Source: Xylona heveae TC161
Lineage: Eukaryota > Ascomycota > Xylonomycetes > Xylonales > Xylonaceae
Direction: 5' to 3'
Assembly (NCBI RefSeq): GCF_001619985.1
Contig: NW_017264197.1
Location: forward strand, 434,001 to 498,000
Length of the DNA stretch: 64,000 nucleotides
Part shown: in pieces, positions 11,363 through 24,419 of the stretch
Position numbering within the stretch: position 1 is the stretch's first letter
How the letters are laid out: each line of letters opens with the position of its first letter
Position numbers and translations under genes: made by a program
Notes under the pieces: model-generated
What the model was told of the DNA's origin: nothing
The model's database searches: none
The model's input: only the letters and a program-made list of their open reading frames with translations

Positions 11363-12544
11363 ATGTGAGGTTTACAGACATTCGAGGAGGCTCGTCGAAG
11401 AGATTTTTCGGGATACAATTTTTTTGTTTCTAGAAACATTAGAAGTAGTACTTGAAGCCAGTCTGATGAATTGCATGACAAGAAGATTTTTTTATTTCGC
11501 TTTAAACACAAAAAAAACCCTCCTAGAGCAAATAAAATTATGTCCAAGATACTAATACACTGTTTATCATGCTAAGGTTAGAAATTCGGTTTAATCGAGC
11601 AAAGAAATAAAATTGAGAGAAAAATAAACTGAATAGAATGAGTATAAGAATATATAAAATTTATAAAAAAATATAATTAATTATTTTCTTTTTTTAATTG
11701 AAAAACATATAATTGATTTTAATAAATTTTAAACAAATTAAATGTACAATTTCTAGATAGTTTTACTTAAGTAATTAAATAATTACTATTAAAAAAATTA
11801 GTTTAAAAGCTAGTTTAAGTATTTTCTATTCTAGAAATTTTTACTCAAAAACAAGTTAAATAAGTAATTCCTGGGCACTGGACACTGACTGCTGCAAGCT
11901 TTTAGTCTGGCAATCAAGTAGTTTCTATTGAAAGGTTAGTCTAAAAAGTTAGTCTAGACTCTTAGCATTCTCTATAGCCTTACCAAGGAAGCTTGTTTTC
12001 ATAGTATAGTAGTCATAGTATAGTAATATTGAAAGAATTAAGATTTTGAGGCTATCTTAACTCTTTATATAATTGAGCTACATGCAAGAGCTTTATTACC
12101 TATACAACAGTCAATTAATTAATGCAAGACTGTTTTTTTGTTTTATATTATATTTTATTTAAAAATAGACTTTGAACTATTTTGTATATTAAGGGTATAA
12201 AGTTATTAGTATATATATTGATATATATATTGATATATATATTAGTATACATATATATAATATAAATAGTATAAAAATTTAAATTTAGTTTGTTAAAGCT
12301 TTACTTTTTTCCTCCTTCTTTCCTTAAATTTAACTAAAATAAAGATAATTTTTATAATAAATCTATATATTTTATGTTGGAAATATATTAATCTCAAAGT
12401 ATATAGTATAAAAATTAAGCTAGATAGATTAAAATATAGATTTTTAACTACAATTTTTAACTACAATACTAAAAACTTTAACTATAATTTAGTAAGTTTT
12501 ATTTTTCAATTCTGGAGGAATGACAGACTACTATTTATATTAAA
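11363..12544. other. Transition from gene arm to decayed AT-rich DNA
   Basis: The first 240 bases are the 3' flank of the synthetase gene and include the last CpGs seen. Beyond about 11,600 CpG disappears and A/T dominates. A degenerate TA-type microsatellite lies near 12,205-12,260. No gene is visible. Confidence 0.5.
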
Positions 12545-12818
12545 TGTAAGAGTCTTGTCTCATAACTATATAGTAATACTTGGAATACATAGAGTAGTTA
12601 CAAGCTGGAATAAAGTAGAGTAGGAGTAATAACTAGGCTATATATAACAAAAGTAGAACACTTGCTCTTTGATAGAGTGTTTTATTCTATAATATATATG
12701 TAACATATAGCTATTAGATTATTCTATAGCTGTCATGCATGTAATATACTAGATGCTTATAAGAATCTAGAGTAATACTATTGTTGACCAAACTAGTCTA
12801 GATCTAGCTACTATAACA
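12545..12818 (-). repeat. LTR of Gypsy copy A
   Basis: 274 bp, the same length as both LTRs of copy B. Read on the plus strand it begins TGTAAG and ends TAACA, so in element orientation it starts TGTTA. It aligns without large gaps to 39878-40151 and 46982-47255 but has shifted strongly toward A/T. Confidence 0.85.
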
Positions 12819-13785
12819 ATTGCCTTCTTCTTTTGAAATAATTATCTTTAATTATATAAGCTAAACTATTCCTTAAACCTTGTATTTAGCATGCTTGTAA
12901 TAAAGTATTAACCTACTCTATAGTAGGTAGTTAATAATATTTAACTAACTTTCCTAGTAATAATTTCTAAAGGGTATCTATCCAGGTCTAGTTTTGTCTT
13001 TGTTTAAAAGGTTTTTATTTTTAGTTCTATTAGTTTATAGAAAGTACTACCTCTTTAACAAGTAGTTGTCTATATTAATATTCTAATAGTTATATACATT
13101 TAACAAGATGCTAGTACATTAGTCTGTATATATCTTGAACTTTTTTTGTTACCTCTATAGTTTAATAAGATTGGACTAGATTTTAATTATATTTATAGTA
13201 GGGCTAATGGTAGATCTTCTTGATTAAATATTAGTACATGCTTTTTTTGTACTATAGTCTATGTAGTTATTATATTAATTGATAGTTTATAGCATTTGCT
13301 TAATTTTCTAGCATGATTTATTAGTTCTAGTAGATTGTCTTTTGTTATATATATTATCCTGGATTAATAAAGTATATTGAGCATGTATAAGGTAGTTTAG
13401 AAGATGTTTGTTAGCCTGTTATAGTACAATTTATTATGTCTAGGGTTTTTTATTTATATTGTTCTATTGATAACAATAGTAGTAGCTAGTATTAAACAAT
13501 ATCAATAGGTAAATAGAGGTATCTTAGTACTTCTTTTAAGTAATTATCTCTGTCTATAAAAAAGACTTGTCTTGCCTGCTTTTTTTATTACATTTTATAA
13601 ATTTCTTATTTTATTATTGTCTTCTAGTAAGTTCTGTCTTACAATATATATATGACATACTTTTTACTAATTATATAATGCTTTTTTAGACAATATTTTT
13701 CTTTAATTTTTTCTTTTATTTCTTTTTTCTTACCTTTTTTTTACTCTCATAATAAATAGTTACTTTTATAATTTAGTAACTATTA

Positions 13786-13958
13786 TGCTTGGTGAACAGA
13801 AATACAATATGAAGATAGATAAAAGCTTGATTTTTCTTAGACCTACAACAACAATTTTTATAAGGCTATATTGTCATGGTTGCTTAATTACATAGCTAAT
13901 ATATAGCATGGCAAGGGCCAAAACAAGTAGCAATGCCTAATAATTATAATAATAGCCA
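13786..13958 (-). repeat. 3' LTR of Gypsy copy C
   Basis: 173 bp, starting TGCTTGG and ending TAGCCA on the plus strand. It pairs with 21753-21925. Confidence 0.8.
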
Positions 13959-16900
13959 TTAGCAAGAAAAAAGCTATCATTCTTAATATCTATTCATGAT
14001 CTATTAATATGTTTTTGTGCTTAACATTGTTACTGTTACTTTTGTAGTTTGTAATAATATTGAAGTCATCCTCATTAACCACTATCTTAGCAACATCATT
14101 GTTAGGGTATTGTACATAAGTTAATCTCTTAGTTAAACATTTCTTGAATGTTTTGTTAACTGGTCTGGTATTGAAGTCTCCATGTTGGGCTCTTGTGTAG
14201 ATCATGATAAATTTATCCATAACTACAATAGCAGAAGAACATAGTTGATGGTCAGAAATTTTTCCTTTTGCAAAAGCATGAAGGCTGTTCTGGACATCAT
14301 TAACCATGTCAACAATGACATCAACAAAATTAACTATTTGTTAAATGATTATAGAATGTATTAAGCCCTGGGTGTTTGTATAGAGAGGGTTGTAGTATAG
14401 TTTTTTAGATCTAACTTTAGCTTCTGCAATTCTAAAGCTATAATTGTTATTGGTATTATAATAATGATTTGTGTTGGTCCAGAATATATCCTTTTTAGAA
14501 AGTGCAATGGTAAAGAGGTCCTCTTGAGAACTAATATAACAATTTGTATCAAATACTATATCATTGTAGCCAATAAGTTTGATCTCTATTAGCTTAATAA
14601 GATGACCAGACCAAGTAACTAGTAGTACTTGAATGTCTATATATTTATAGAAAGAGTTAATTTGTACAGTTACAATCTGTCAAGGCTTAGCTTTTGTAAC
14701 ACTTACAACCACTCTGTGATCTTCTACAATGTATTCTCCTTTATTTTTATCATTAGAAATATCTAGTGTCATGGATAGAACCTTTACTTTCATAGGAGTA
14801 ACTTGCACCTATTGGTTTCCTGCTGGGTTTGACTTAGTAGTACTATACTTCTTGTAATTTTCTATAGTATTAAGATCTCTTTTTGCTAGCTCTTGCTTCT
14901 TCTTACAAGTATCTTGAATGTAGCAACAGATGTTTTGAATGTCTATTAAAGGAGGTATCCTAACAGTAGCTTGAGGATTGGTAGAAGGATTATAATGAGC
15001 TTGAGACTAGGTATGGAGGAGGAGTAATGGTTTAACAAAGATATATGGAAATAAATAAACAATGTAAGTAAAAAACAGTGAATCAATTGTAGTAGTGTTA
15101 GCAAACTTTAATGGTAGTAAATAGTAACAAAAAATAGCACAAATAAGCTATCCTAGAGTATAATTATATATTAAAAAATAAATAACAAATGTAGTAATTC
15201 CTGGAGTCTACTATAATTGTTAATTAGTTATACCATTACATTCCCTGAACTCATGAAGTAGGTCAGAGGCATTGGCCAAATAGTTTTCTAGAATTCACTA
15301 ATTGTACTCTAGACCATAGCTTGCCCACTGTATAAAGTAATGATATTGTCTTCTTGTTAAGTAGGAGTATAATATTTAACTAACCTTATACTTAAGTTTG
15401 TCCTGAAAGCTGTCAGTTAGTTGGACAAGGCCTGGCTCAAGTATTTCTCTGTTAAACTTATTACTACCAGGAGCAGAGCATGGCCATAAGTAAATTGATA
15501 CAATGACAGGGTATGTTTTGATTGTTAATGGTAGCTCAAGTTGGTAGGCTATGCCTTTGTCCACCTTTTCAAGTATTTAAAAGGGTCCTACTTGCTATAG
15601 TCCTAGTTTTGCCTTTTGTACAAATGATAGTTGATACTACTTTAGCCTTAGCATAGCCCATCTCAACAAGAAATCAGGTTCAGGGTCACAATGGTAATAG
15701 TTGTGCTACTATATCATTGTCTTTTTTTTCAACACTATTATGTCTATAGTAGTTTGATAACATATCTTTCTCAAGTTTTCCTAAGGAATTGAGACACCTT
15801 TAACACCTATCTGCTCTATCAAGAGATTATAAGCTTGTCTAACCTTCATCCTATAGAAAATCTCATTGGGTAACAGTCCATCTAAGGACATGTAGTTCAA
15901 ATTGCTTATCTAACCCTCAACTATAGGTAACATATTTGGCTAGTTTGATTAGATAGTATTAACATGGTAGCAGATAGTAATTTTAATCTCTTAGTTTGAT
16001 TACTTATCTTGACCATTTGTGCTACCATAAAAGGCTGTTGTAGTAATGAACCTAGTACCTGCTTACATAAACATTGACCTAAAAAACTCTTGAACAAACT
16101 ACTTGTCTTGATCTGTAATCAAGACATAAAGAATTCCTTATTGTGTGATGATGTAATTCTAGAAGAGAACTATTTATGTTCTTGATAAGTAATTTTTCCA
16201 GCCTAGTATAAGTGTAATGACTTTTGAAAATTTATTCATTGTCATTAATATGGTGTTAACCTTATTTAGTACATGAAGACTCTTTGCCTTAGGGAGATTA
16301 GTTATGAAATCAATTGACAATATATAGAATGATTCTATAGCTAAATCAATTAAGTATAATGACATGTAGCTTTGGGTTCTGTAGGTTTAATTCCAGAAGT
16401 AGTCTAGACAATGGTTAATATAGTGTTTGATAGTCTTTTACATTTTTGGCCAGAAATATTTATTAGCTAGCTGGGCATAAGTCCTGGCATGGTCATGGTA
16501 AGACTATCAATTATATATTAGTTAAAGGTAGTATTGTTATAGGTTAGGTAGGATGACCAGCTAGAGATGGTAGTTAACCAGGTCTTTAAAGAATAACAAA
16601 TAGTTTCAAACAACATACTGACTTAGTGGAGTATAAATAGAGTTGTTGGTAGGGTTAATGTCTCCATTGTTAAGTACAAAGTCTTAGATATTGTTTAAAT
16701 GCTGGTCTGCCATGATGCCTTCAAGATGGCATTATGTTAGATCATTGTTAATTGTAATTGCTAGAAAAGCATGATCTGTAGTGAAATCCCTGATACTATT
16801 TATAGGTATAGGTTCTAAATTAAAATTATTAGTTAGATTAACAAGATCTACATTAGTCAGGTCTCATTTCAATAGAGCATCAAGTATGAAAATCTTGTAA

Positions 16901-19900
16901 CCTTTTTAATACATAACTATAAAATGGTCCTAGAACTGAGATATAAAGATGGTCCAATTTGTAAGGCAGTTGTTCATTTTGGTAGGCAAGTTAGTTTTAA
17001 GAGACTTTATCTTTATTATAGCTTCATTAGCTTGGTAGTTTGTAATTACCACTATATATAGTGATTGTTCAACTATAGATAAAATCTTCTTTATCATCTA
17101 GACAACATTAGCCATCTTCATTTCTGTTAGCCAGTAATGCTTTTCAGCCAACAACAACACTCTACTAAGAAAGAATATAGATCAAAGATTAGTATGAGAA
17201 GGGACTTCTTGTTTTATTAAAGGCTTGTTATTAATAGTTTAATAACTAGTACTACTAAAACTATATTCTTTTGAAGCATCCAGGAAGAGGTATAGTTGTT
17301 TATTTGAATTAAAATGAGCTATAGCAGCTTTAGTAATAGTGTATTTCAAATCCTGGAATGCAGCTATCTGCTCCATCATTAGTTGCAACTTAGTTACCAA
17401 TATAGCTTTATGAAATTTACTCTTTGCAAGATTGGTAGTTGAAGTTTCTAGTAGTAGAGTAGTCTTTAGCTTCAAAAGTAGATTGGCTTGTTAGGTATAA
17501 TATAGAATTAGGTGGTAATGCTAGCCCATAGTACCCAAGAATTGCTCAAAGTACCTGAGACTGTTATATTGATGAGGAGACCATTCTAATATTATCCTTG
17601 TTTTCTCCTCTGTAGTTAACAATCCTAACCAGTTCACCTTTTGCCCCAGGATAGTAATTGATTAATAGCCTAAATAGTATTTCTTTGTCTTAAGAGTTAT
17701 TTCTACTATAGATAGGATTTACATTACTTTGTCAAAGTGGTTTAAATAGTTGTAAAATGTTAGACTATAGACAATAATATCATTAACATAGTAGGTAGTA
17801 AATCACTATAATATGCCTTCAAAAAAATTGTCCATCAAATGCTATTAGTAAGCTACTAATTTTTTATTGCTCATTATTGTAACTAAAGCTTGCTCTTGTC
17901 TCCTATAGGTAACAAAAGCTATCTTGTATCAATCATCAAGATGTATCAACTACTGGTAATATACCAAAGTAATATTGAATGAGCTTATAAATTATGCTCT
18001 TCTTATAGCTTCAATCACCTACTCTTGTTATAGTAGAGGGTACCCATTGGCATTTAGTAGTAGGTTAACTTCTTATATATCTATCACTGGCTGAGATTTG
18101 TTGCCATTGATGACAACAAATACCTACATACTATATAGTAATTCTCAACATTTTATAATACATCTACTTTTAACTAACAGGTTGAAAATATAGTTAATAG
18201 CTTGTTATGCCTTAACACTAATATTAAATAGTAGTTTAACCTTTATCTTAGCTTCTAACAATGAATCTACTTCAATTTTCATCTACTAGCTAAGATGTTT
18301 GTATATAATTCTCAACCCATCATTAAATAAAACTTAGTAATGTTTATATAGCTTATATAAAAGTACAACCTCATTGTTATCTAATAATGAGTTGATATCA
18401 ACTTGCCAATACATTGACATAGTAATGTCAAAGATCTTTATGCCATTAGGCACAAGATAGGAGTAGTTTAGTATGAATGACTCATTTATTTATGCAGGAT
18501 AGTTGGTTTCAAAATTAGGTTCACTGCCCAAAGTAGCCTGAACTAAAGCATTTGTTGCCAGGAAACTTAGTCTAGCATTATGAAGGGTAGCATTGAGGGA
18601 TTCCAAAAGCATTTCATCTCCTTGCCTCAAACAACCATCAACTCCTGCCATATTGTTCATACTATTAACAATCCTTACTATAGCTTGTGTAATGACCAAG
18701 AAAAGCTGGCAACTACTTGTAGACTCTATTGTAGCTAGAGTAGTTGTAGTACTAAAAAAAGCTGATATCTCCTTAGATGCTTCTGCCTACAATGTAGCAT
18801 TATTGCTTTCCAAACTATAGATGGTCTTAATAATATAGTTTTTTGGTAAGGTATGCTCTTTATCAATAAAGTTGGTATACACTATATGTATTTGACTGGA
18901 CAAAACAATTGATCTCAATAATGAAGCTTCAACAGATACACCTATCATGACAGGGACAAACTTATAATCTTGCCAGGGTTAAACTACTTTTACAAATTTA
19001 ACTAGGATTTTACACATGGTCTTTGGTAAAATAACCATCCTAGTAGTTATTTAGACTAGTATATTCTTGAATTTTTAATCTTTTTGTACTTATATTGATA
19101 CTACTATATTATTACATTAACAAATCATCATGATTCTACACTCTGGATCAATTACAATTCCTTCTACCATGATAACATTGTTGGCTATCAATAGATTTAT
19201 GCCTAGGTTGGGCATGATGAAAAATGACCTAGTAATGACTGCCAACCACTTTTAGTTTCTGGCTTGCATGTAGAGTTTCAGTATCACCCTTTAAGTGATA
19301 GTGGTATTACCATGTCCTACCTCCTTTATTTAGTAGGTAAAGGATAGATCTTGTACTATAATGTTCTTCCTTGGAATTTGCTTTAAAAATTCTACATCAA
19401 TGCTGGAATTCTTAAATCTTAAGTTAATTACTCCTTTATGTAGATGTATAAAGTTAGACAAGAAAGCAACATTAATATCAACATAGCTATAGGTCACTAA
19501 GTCAAGCCCAGGGATCTGTTTAATGAAAGGAACTAAAGACTTAATGACAATGAAGTTAAGTAAAGCAGGTAGCTTTAATTAGTGCCTCTCTGCCTTGATA
19601 TGTCTATGTAGAGCTGTTTATGAAAAGAAGTTTTGTTAACATTTTACATACCTTATCTTAGTAGTGATAAAGAAAGCATCCTTAGTTGTGTTTTTATCAT
19701 CTGAGATAGTAGTTTTAGATTTTAATTCTTTTATCAAAGTATTGAAAGACATAGAAACTACATCATCTTATTCCTCAATACCTTGGATAAGATCATCAGG
19801 GTTGTTTTCTTCAACATGAAATGCTTGTTGTTTTCCTGTATAGCCTTTCCTGTTGTTTTCTTTCTTAATCTTCCTCTCTGCTAGATGATTATAGTTCTAG

Positions 19901-21752
19901 TATTTTCTACTACAAATATAACACAGTCTAATATTATAACCTGTACTCTTGGCATTCTACCAGGCAATGTTAAAGTCTATCATTGTTTGCCAAGAACTAT
20001 ACCTCCTTTGGATGCCTAGATTTTACCATGATTTATTAAGGTAACTAGACTAATGACTGTTTTAATTGTTTGCAAGATTGGTTTTCTTGCCATGGCTATA
20101 TATTTGATTTGTTAATGAAGAGAGTATGCTCTAATGTACAAACAATTTATTATAAAAATTTTGTTTCATTCTTATATATTTAGCTTTCAAAGCTGTTTGT
20201 AATTTATCAAGACAGCTAGAATACTTTGAAAGTATATTTTTGTTATCCTCAAGGATTGTCTCTATTACAATCTGGATTGATGGTTCCAGGCAGAAACTAT
20301 TATAGATCCTTTTAACCAAATCATTTTTATTGTTGTAGCTTATGATGTACAATAAATGTAGTTTCTTGATAAAGTAGTTAGATAGATCTTGCCCTAATGT
20401 CCATGTAAATTTCTTCCTATTAGCTTCAATCCATGCTACCCCTTGACAGGGCATGAATTTAATACAAATTCATCAATACCATTTAATTGCTAAACAATTT
20501 ATTACCTTGTGATCTTCCTTAAATAACCCATAGAGCCAGTCTTGTGTATGATTATTTGTCAAGCATTTCTTGAATGATACCAAAACTTACTCCTTACCAA
20601 AGGCTTTTACAGTGTCTTAGATATTGTTAATAAAAGTTTAGGCTATATAAGTATCTATAGTAGATTTTGGAGCAAACTCCTTAATGGAGTCAGCTTTCAA
20701 CTCCTATACTTTCTGTAGATAACCTGACATGCTATTCATTTAATGTTACATCACCTGCATCATTATTGCCATAAGCATGTTATTGTCTACAGGCCCATTG
20801 AAACCTGGGACCTCTAGGAGTAGTGCCTCCATATATAGTAGCATCTTTATGAAAGGAGCATTAAATATATTGAGGGCCTCTGGGAAGGTACCTGATGTTG
20901 AAGGCTTATATCCAGGTCTTACTTGATTAGCTAGCTCTTCAGGAACCTAGTAGTCAGGCATGTTTTTATCTTCCAGAGAGGTCAAGCTTAGTTTTCTTTT
21001 GCTCAATGGTTGTTCTACCTAGGGGGCCAGCAGATATAATATTCCCTCTACCCCAACCACTAGGTATAGAGCAGTTAGTAATAATTACTTTTCTTTCAAT
21101 TCTCACTCATTAGACAATGAGGTTAAAGGATTAAGAGGTAACTACTTATTACTAGTAATGTAGCTATTAACTAGTATTGATAGACTATTAAGTAATAGTT
21201 TTATAGATCCTATCAAGAGCTCTATTATAGATTAAACTAGCACCATAGATTGAAATAAAGATAATGACTCAAGGTTCTTAATATGTTATAACCTTCTATC
21301 AATACATAGTCTTATAGGATGATTGAAAATCAATCTACTCTATGACTTGCCCTTACAAAAGAACAAAGTCATGATGCTTGGGCCAGCAGACCAAGCCAAC
21401 CTTTCTTTCAATGTACAATTATATACTAACTACAAGGTAATGGCCTGACTACTACTTGCAATGATTTTTTGACCAGCAACTACAACATAAGTAAAAAGCT
21501 ACAAACAATACAATAATAAGCTCACAATGAGGAGAACAACTAGAAACAAAAGTAGTAACACAAGATAAGGAAATGGAAAAAAGTAATGCTAAGATTAAAG
21601 TAATACAACCAGGGTCTAATAACAACAAGTCAACACTAGCTGGTAATGTCTAGTTTCACACCCTCTGAGCAGTAAAAAAAATAACAAATTACAGGAAAAC
21701 CATGTAGCCTGAGGGGATTCTAAGGATCAAGAAGTGTCACTACCAAGTGTTA

Positions 21753-21925
21753 TGCTTGGTGGATAGAAATATAATATAGAGGTGGATAAAAGCTTGATTC
21801 CTCTCAGACCCATGATAACAACCTTTATAAGGCTATGTTGTCATAGTCACTTAACTACATAGCTAACATATAGTATGGCAAGAGTTAAAACAGGCAGCAA
21901 TGCCTAATAATCATAATAGTAACTA
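21753..21925 (-). repeat. 5' LTR of Gypsy copy C
   Basis: 173 bp, starting TGCTTGG on the plus strand. It is the partner of 13786-13958. Copy A sequence resumes directly after it. Confidence 0.8.
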
Positions 21926-21929
21926 CTAT

Positions 21930-22740
21930 TAATACATGCTAGATATCTACTGCTACTACTTTTATACCTCTATCTCTCCTACTAAATGGTAGTAGTAGTA
22001 GTCATTACTAGCTTTGTAATTAGACAGATTATACTAAGTAGGAATTGTTAACTTAAGTAGACAACAAGTAGTATAAGTATTGTCTTTGATACTTTATTTA
22101 TGACCTTGCCAGCTGATTTAGGTATGTCATGCCTGCTAGTAATAAAAATTGTTTGTACTATGCTACCACCAATTACAAGTACTATTGGGTAAGTTTTTGT
22201 TCTTTTTCTATAGTACTTTCAAGATGCTAACAACTATTTTTTAGCTTACAAGATACTTTTGTAATACTATTTAAAAGCTTTAAGTCTATACTACTTATTA
22301 CTATACTAGCTAAAAGAGTACCAAAGATATTATCAAGTAGATTTATGCTTTAGATAGTACTATAAAAAATGTTAATAAGAAGAAAAAGGTTACTAGCATT
22401 TTCTCTACTACTAGTGCTTTTACTGCTACTATTCTTCTCTTTACTCCTTATCTTCTCTATCCTAACTTGTTACTAGCCTTGTGCTACATTATAGACAAGC
22501 TATATATCTCTAATTTAATATGTCTTTTATCATTATTTTCTGTTCTAGGTATATACTAACATGTATAGACTAATTACTACCAAGATAATTTACATAATTA
22601 AGGTACAAAAAAAAATACTTACAAGGCTAATATTACTAATACTAGTAATGAAAACAATGATATAGATTTTCTTTCTTGTAATAAAAATAGTGATATAGAG
22701 GAGGATGCTAGAGAAGATAGAGATAAAGAGTAGTTAGTTG
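21930..22740 (+). other. Antisense coding-like region of the Gypsy family, copy A version
   Basis: This corresponds to 41128-41925 of copy B, where an antisense reading direction shows Cys pairs and an acidic end. Here it is strongly decayed. It is listed only because the segment is kept in both copies; see the entry in copy B. Confidence 0.25.
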
Positions 22741-23497
22741 TCTTTTTAAGTTTTTTTTACTTGTATTTAATAGTTATGCTTGTTTTCTTTGTTTTGTTTT
22801 CTTTTAGTTTTATTAAAAGATTTTTCTATTGCTTTTTTGTTCTATAATTTACATGTATATACCTGTGCTTTTAGTATACTTATAGTTTTCTCTACCTTTT
22901 TAATTGTCTTGTAGTATTCTATGATTGTTTCCTAGACATTTTGTAAGTTATAATATAGTTTTTATAAATTATGTTTTGTAGAATAATTTTTTTATTTTAC
23001 TCTATATTGCTAGATGCTTCCTTTAATATGTACATCTATTATATATTTAATAGACCATTTTTTGTCATTGTTAATTTGTATTGGTAGTAGAAATTTTTCT
23101 TCTTGGCATTTGTAGTAGAGTTCTAGATATAATACATAAAATGTATAATGTAGCCTGCCATACTTAGTAGATAGCTTGAAGTAGTAAGTATTTTGACCAA
23201 TAGATTTTTCTATTTCAAATAGTCTAAGAAATCTATTAGTAAGCTTTTTACATGGTTTATACATGTATATATATTGTAATGAAAGTAGAACAAGGTTACC
23301 TAGAATAAACAAGATTAACTTATACTTTTTATTATAGTATTTCTTCATTGTCTCTTGAGCTACTATCTATAGCTTTTAATTATTATATTATTCCTCTTTA
23401 ATAGCTTGTACTATATCTTAAGTATATAAAATATAGCTATTAATATTTAATTCAAGTTCTAAATTTACTTAAATTGATAGGTATACATTTAGCATTA

Positions 23498-24419
23498 CTT
23501 ACATGTAGATAGTATAAATTTTTAATTTATTTAAAATTATTTTTTTATTTAAAAAATATTTTTTAATTAAAATATTTAATATTTTATATTATATAAATAA
23601 ATTTAAATTATTAATCTAATACTAATATTTTTAAATTATTAATCTAATACTAATATTTTTAAATTAATTTAAATAATTTAAATATAATAAAAAATAAAAA
23701 ATTTAAAAAAATAAAAAATAATCATAATAATTTATTTCCTATTTGGGACTAGCTTACTTTATAAACTAATCTAATTTTAGAGCTTAATATTATACCATTG
23801 AGCTAGAAGTACTTTTTTTCTAAAAATAGTTTAAGATAAAAAATATATATAGTTAAAAAAATTAAAAAATTAAAAAAAATATTTTTCAGCTAGGGATTGA
23901 ATTCAGGTACTTAAATACTTATAATATTTATATATTTTCTAATTAGAAAATAGCTTTTCAAATGGTATATTTTTTAAAATAAATTTTTTTTATTTTTAAA
24001 ATAATTTTATACTATTTTAAATTAAATATAAATAATTAAAATATATTTAAAATTATTAAATATAAAACTTTATATAAAAAATTATATTTAATTATTTTAA
24101 ATAAAATCAATACAATTATTAAATTAATATAAATTAGTTTAAATATATAAATATTTAAAATATTTTAAATTTAATTTTAATATAGAAATATATTTTATAT
24201 AATTTAAAAATATTTTTAAAACTTTTAAAAAATTTAAAAATTGTTTTTAATTATTAAATATAAATTATATTAAATTTTAATTATTTAATATAAATATAAA
24301 TAATTAATTATATATATATAATTAAAATAATTAAAATTAATTTATATCTATTAATTATAAATTAATACTATTTTTAATATTTTAAAATAATATAAAAATT
24401 TATACTATCTGCATGTAAG
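23498..24419. mobile_element. Small inverted-repeat element (MITE-like), copy 1
   Basis: 922 bp. It starts CTTACATGTAGATAGTAT and ends with the inverse (ATACTATCTGCATGTAAG), giving terminal inverted repeats of about 27 bp with one mismatch. There is no coding capacity. The interior is almost pure A/T except for two tRNA-like patches. A shorter second copy lies at 54493-55198. The left flank is Gypsy copy A; the right flank is not, so the insertion or a later rearrangement truncated that element. I could not fix a target-site duplication. Confidence 0.75.
23743..23957 (-). other. Two tRNA-like segments inside inverted-repeat element copy 1
   Basis: On the minus strand 23886-23957 contains a B-box-like TTCAATCCC next to CTAGCT, with AGCTA at the other end that could pair as an acceptor stem. 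On the same strand 23743-23818 contains TAGCTCAATGGTA, an excellent A-box match, and a decayed T-arm (CTAGTCCCAAA). Both patches recur in the second element copy (54675-54752 and 54823-54891), where the B-box region reads GAGTTCAATCCCCAGCT. They look like deaminated tRNA genes or a tRNA-derived Pol III promoter. They are unlikely to encode working tRNAs now. Confidence 0.4.

Larger units (their letters stand above)
13786..21925 (-). mobile_element. Ty3/Gypsy fossil of a second family (copy C), nested in copy A
   Basis: About 8.1 kb, bounded by 173-bp LTRs and a 6-bp direct repeat (CTATTA at 13780-13785 and 21926-21931). The parts on the minus strand, from right to left, are: 5' LTR, gag-like region (around 20,100-20,500), protease/reverse transcriptase (about 19-17.5 kb), RNase H region (around 17.2-17.5 kb, with FLDAS), integrase core (around 16.2-16.4 kb, with SIDFITNLP) and 3' LTR. 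The order RT-RNase H-integrase marks it as Ty3/Gypsy. The two LTRs differ at roughly 30 of 173 positions, nearly all transitions, so much of the divergence is probably deamination rather than elapsed time. Structurally full length, but a heavily broken fossil with many dozens of breaks. Confidence 0.85.
12545..23497 (-). mobile_element. Old Ty3/Gypsy fossil (copy A), split by a nested element and 5'-truncated
   Basis: The 3' LTR is 12545-12818 and the internal part runs 12819-13785. A second LTR element interrupts it at 13786-21925. The internal part resumes at about 21926 and stops at 23497, where an inverted-repeat element begins. It matches copy B (39878-47255) along 40152-42690 in the same order, so it keeps only the 3' LTR, the 3' non-coding region and the end of pol. 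The 5' LTR, gag and most of pol are missing. It is much more decayed than copy B, with many dozens of interruptions. It is a fossil and the oldest of the three Gypsy insertions. Confidence 0.85.
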
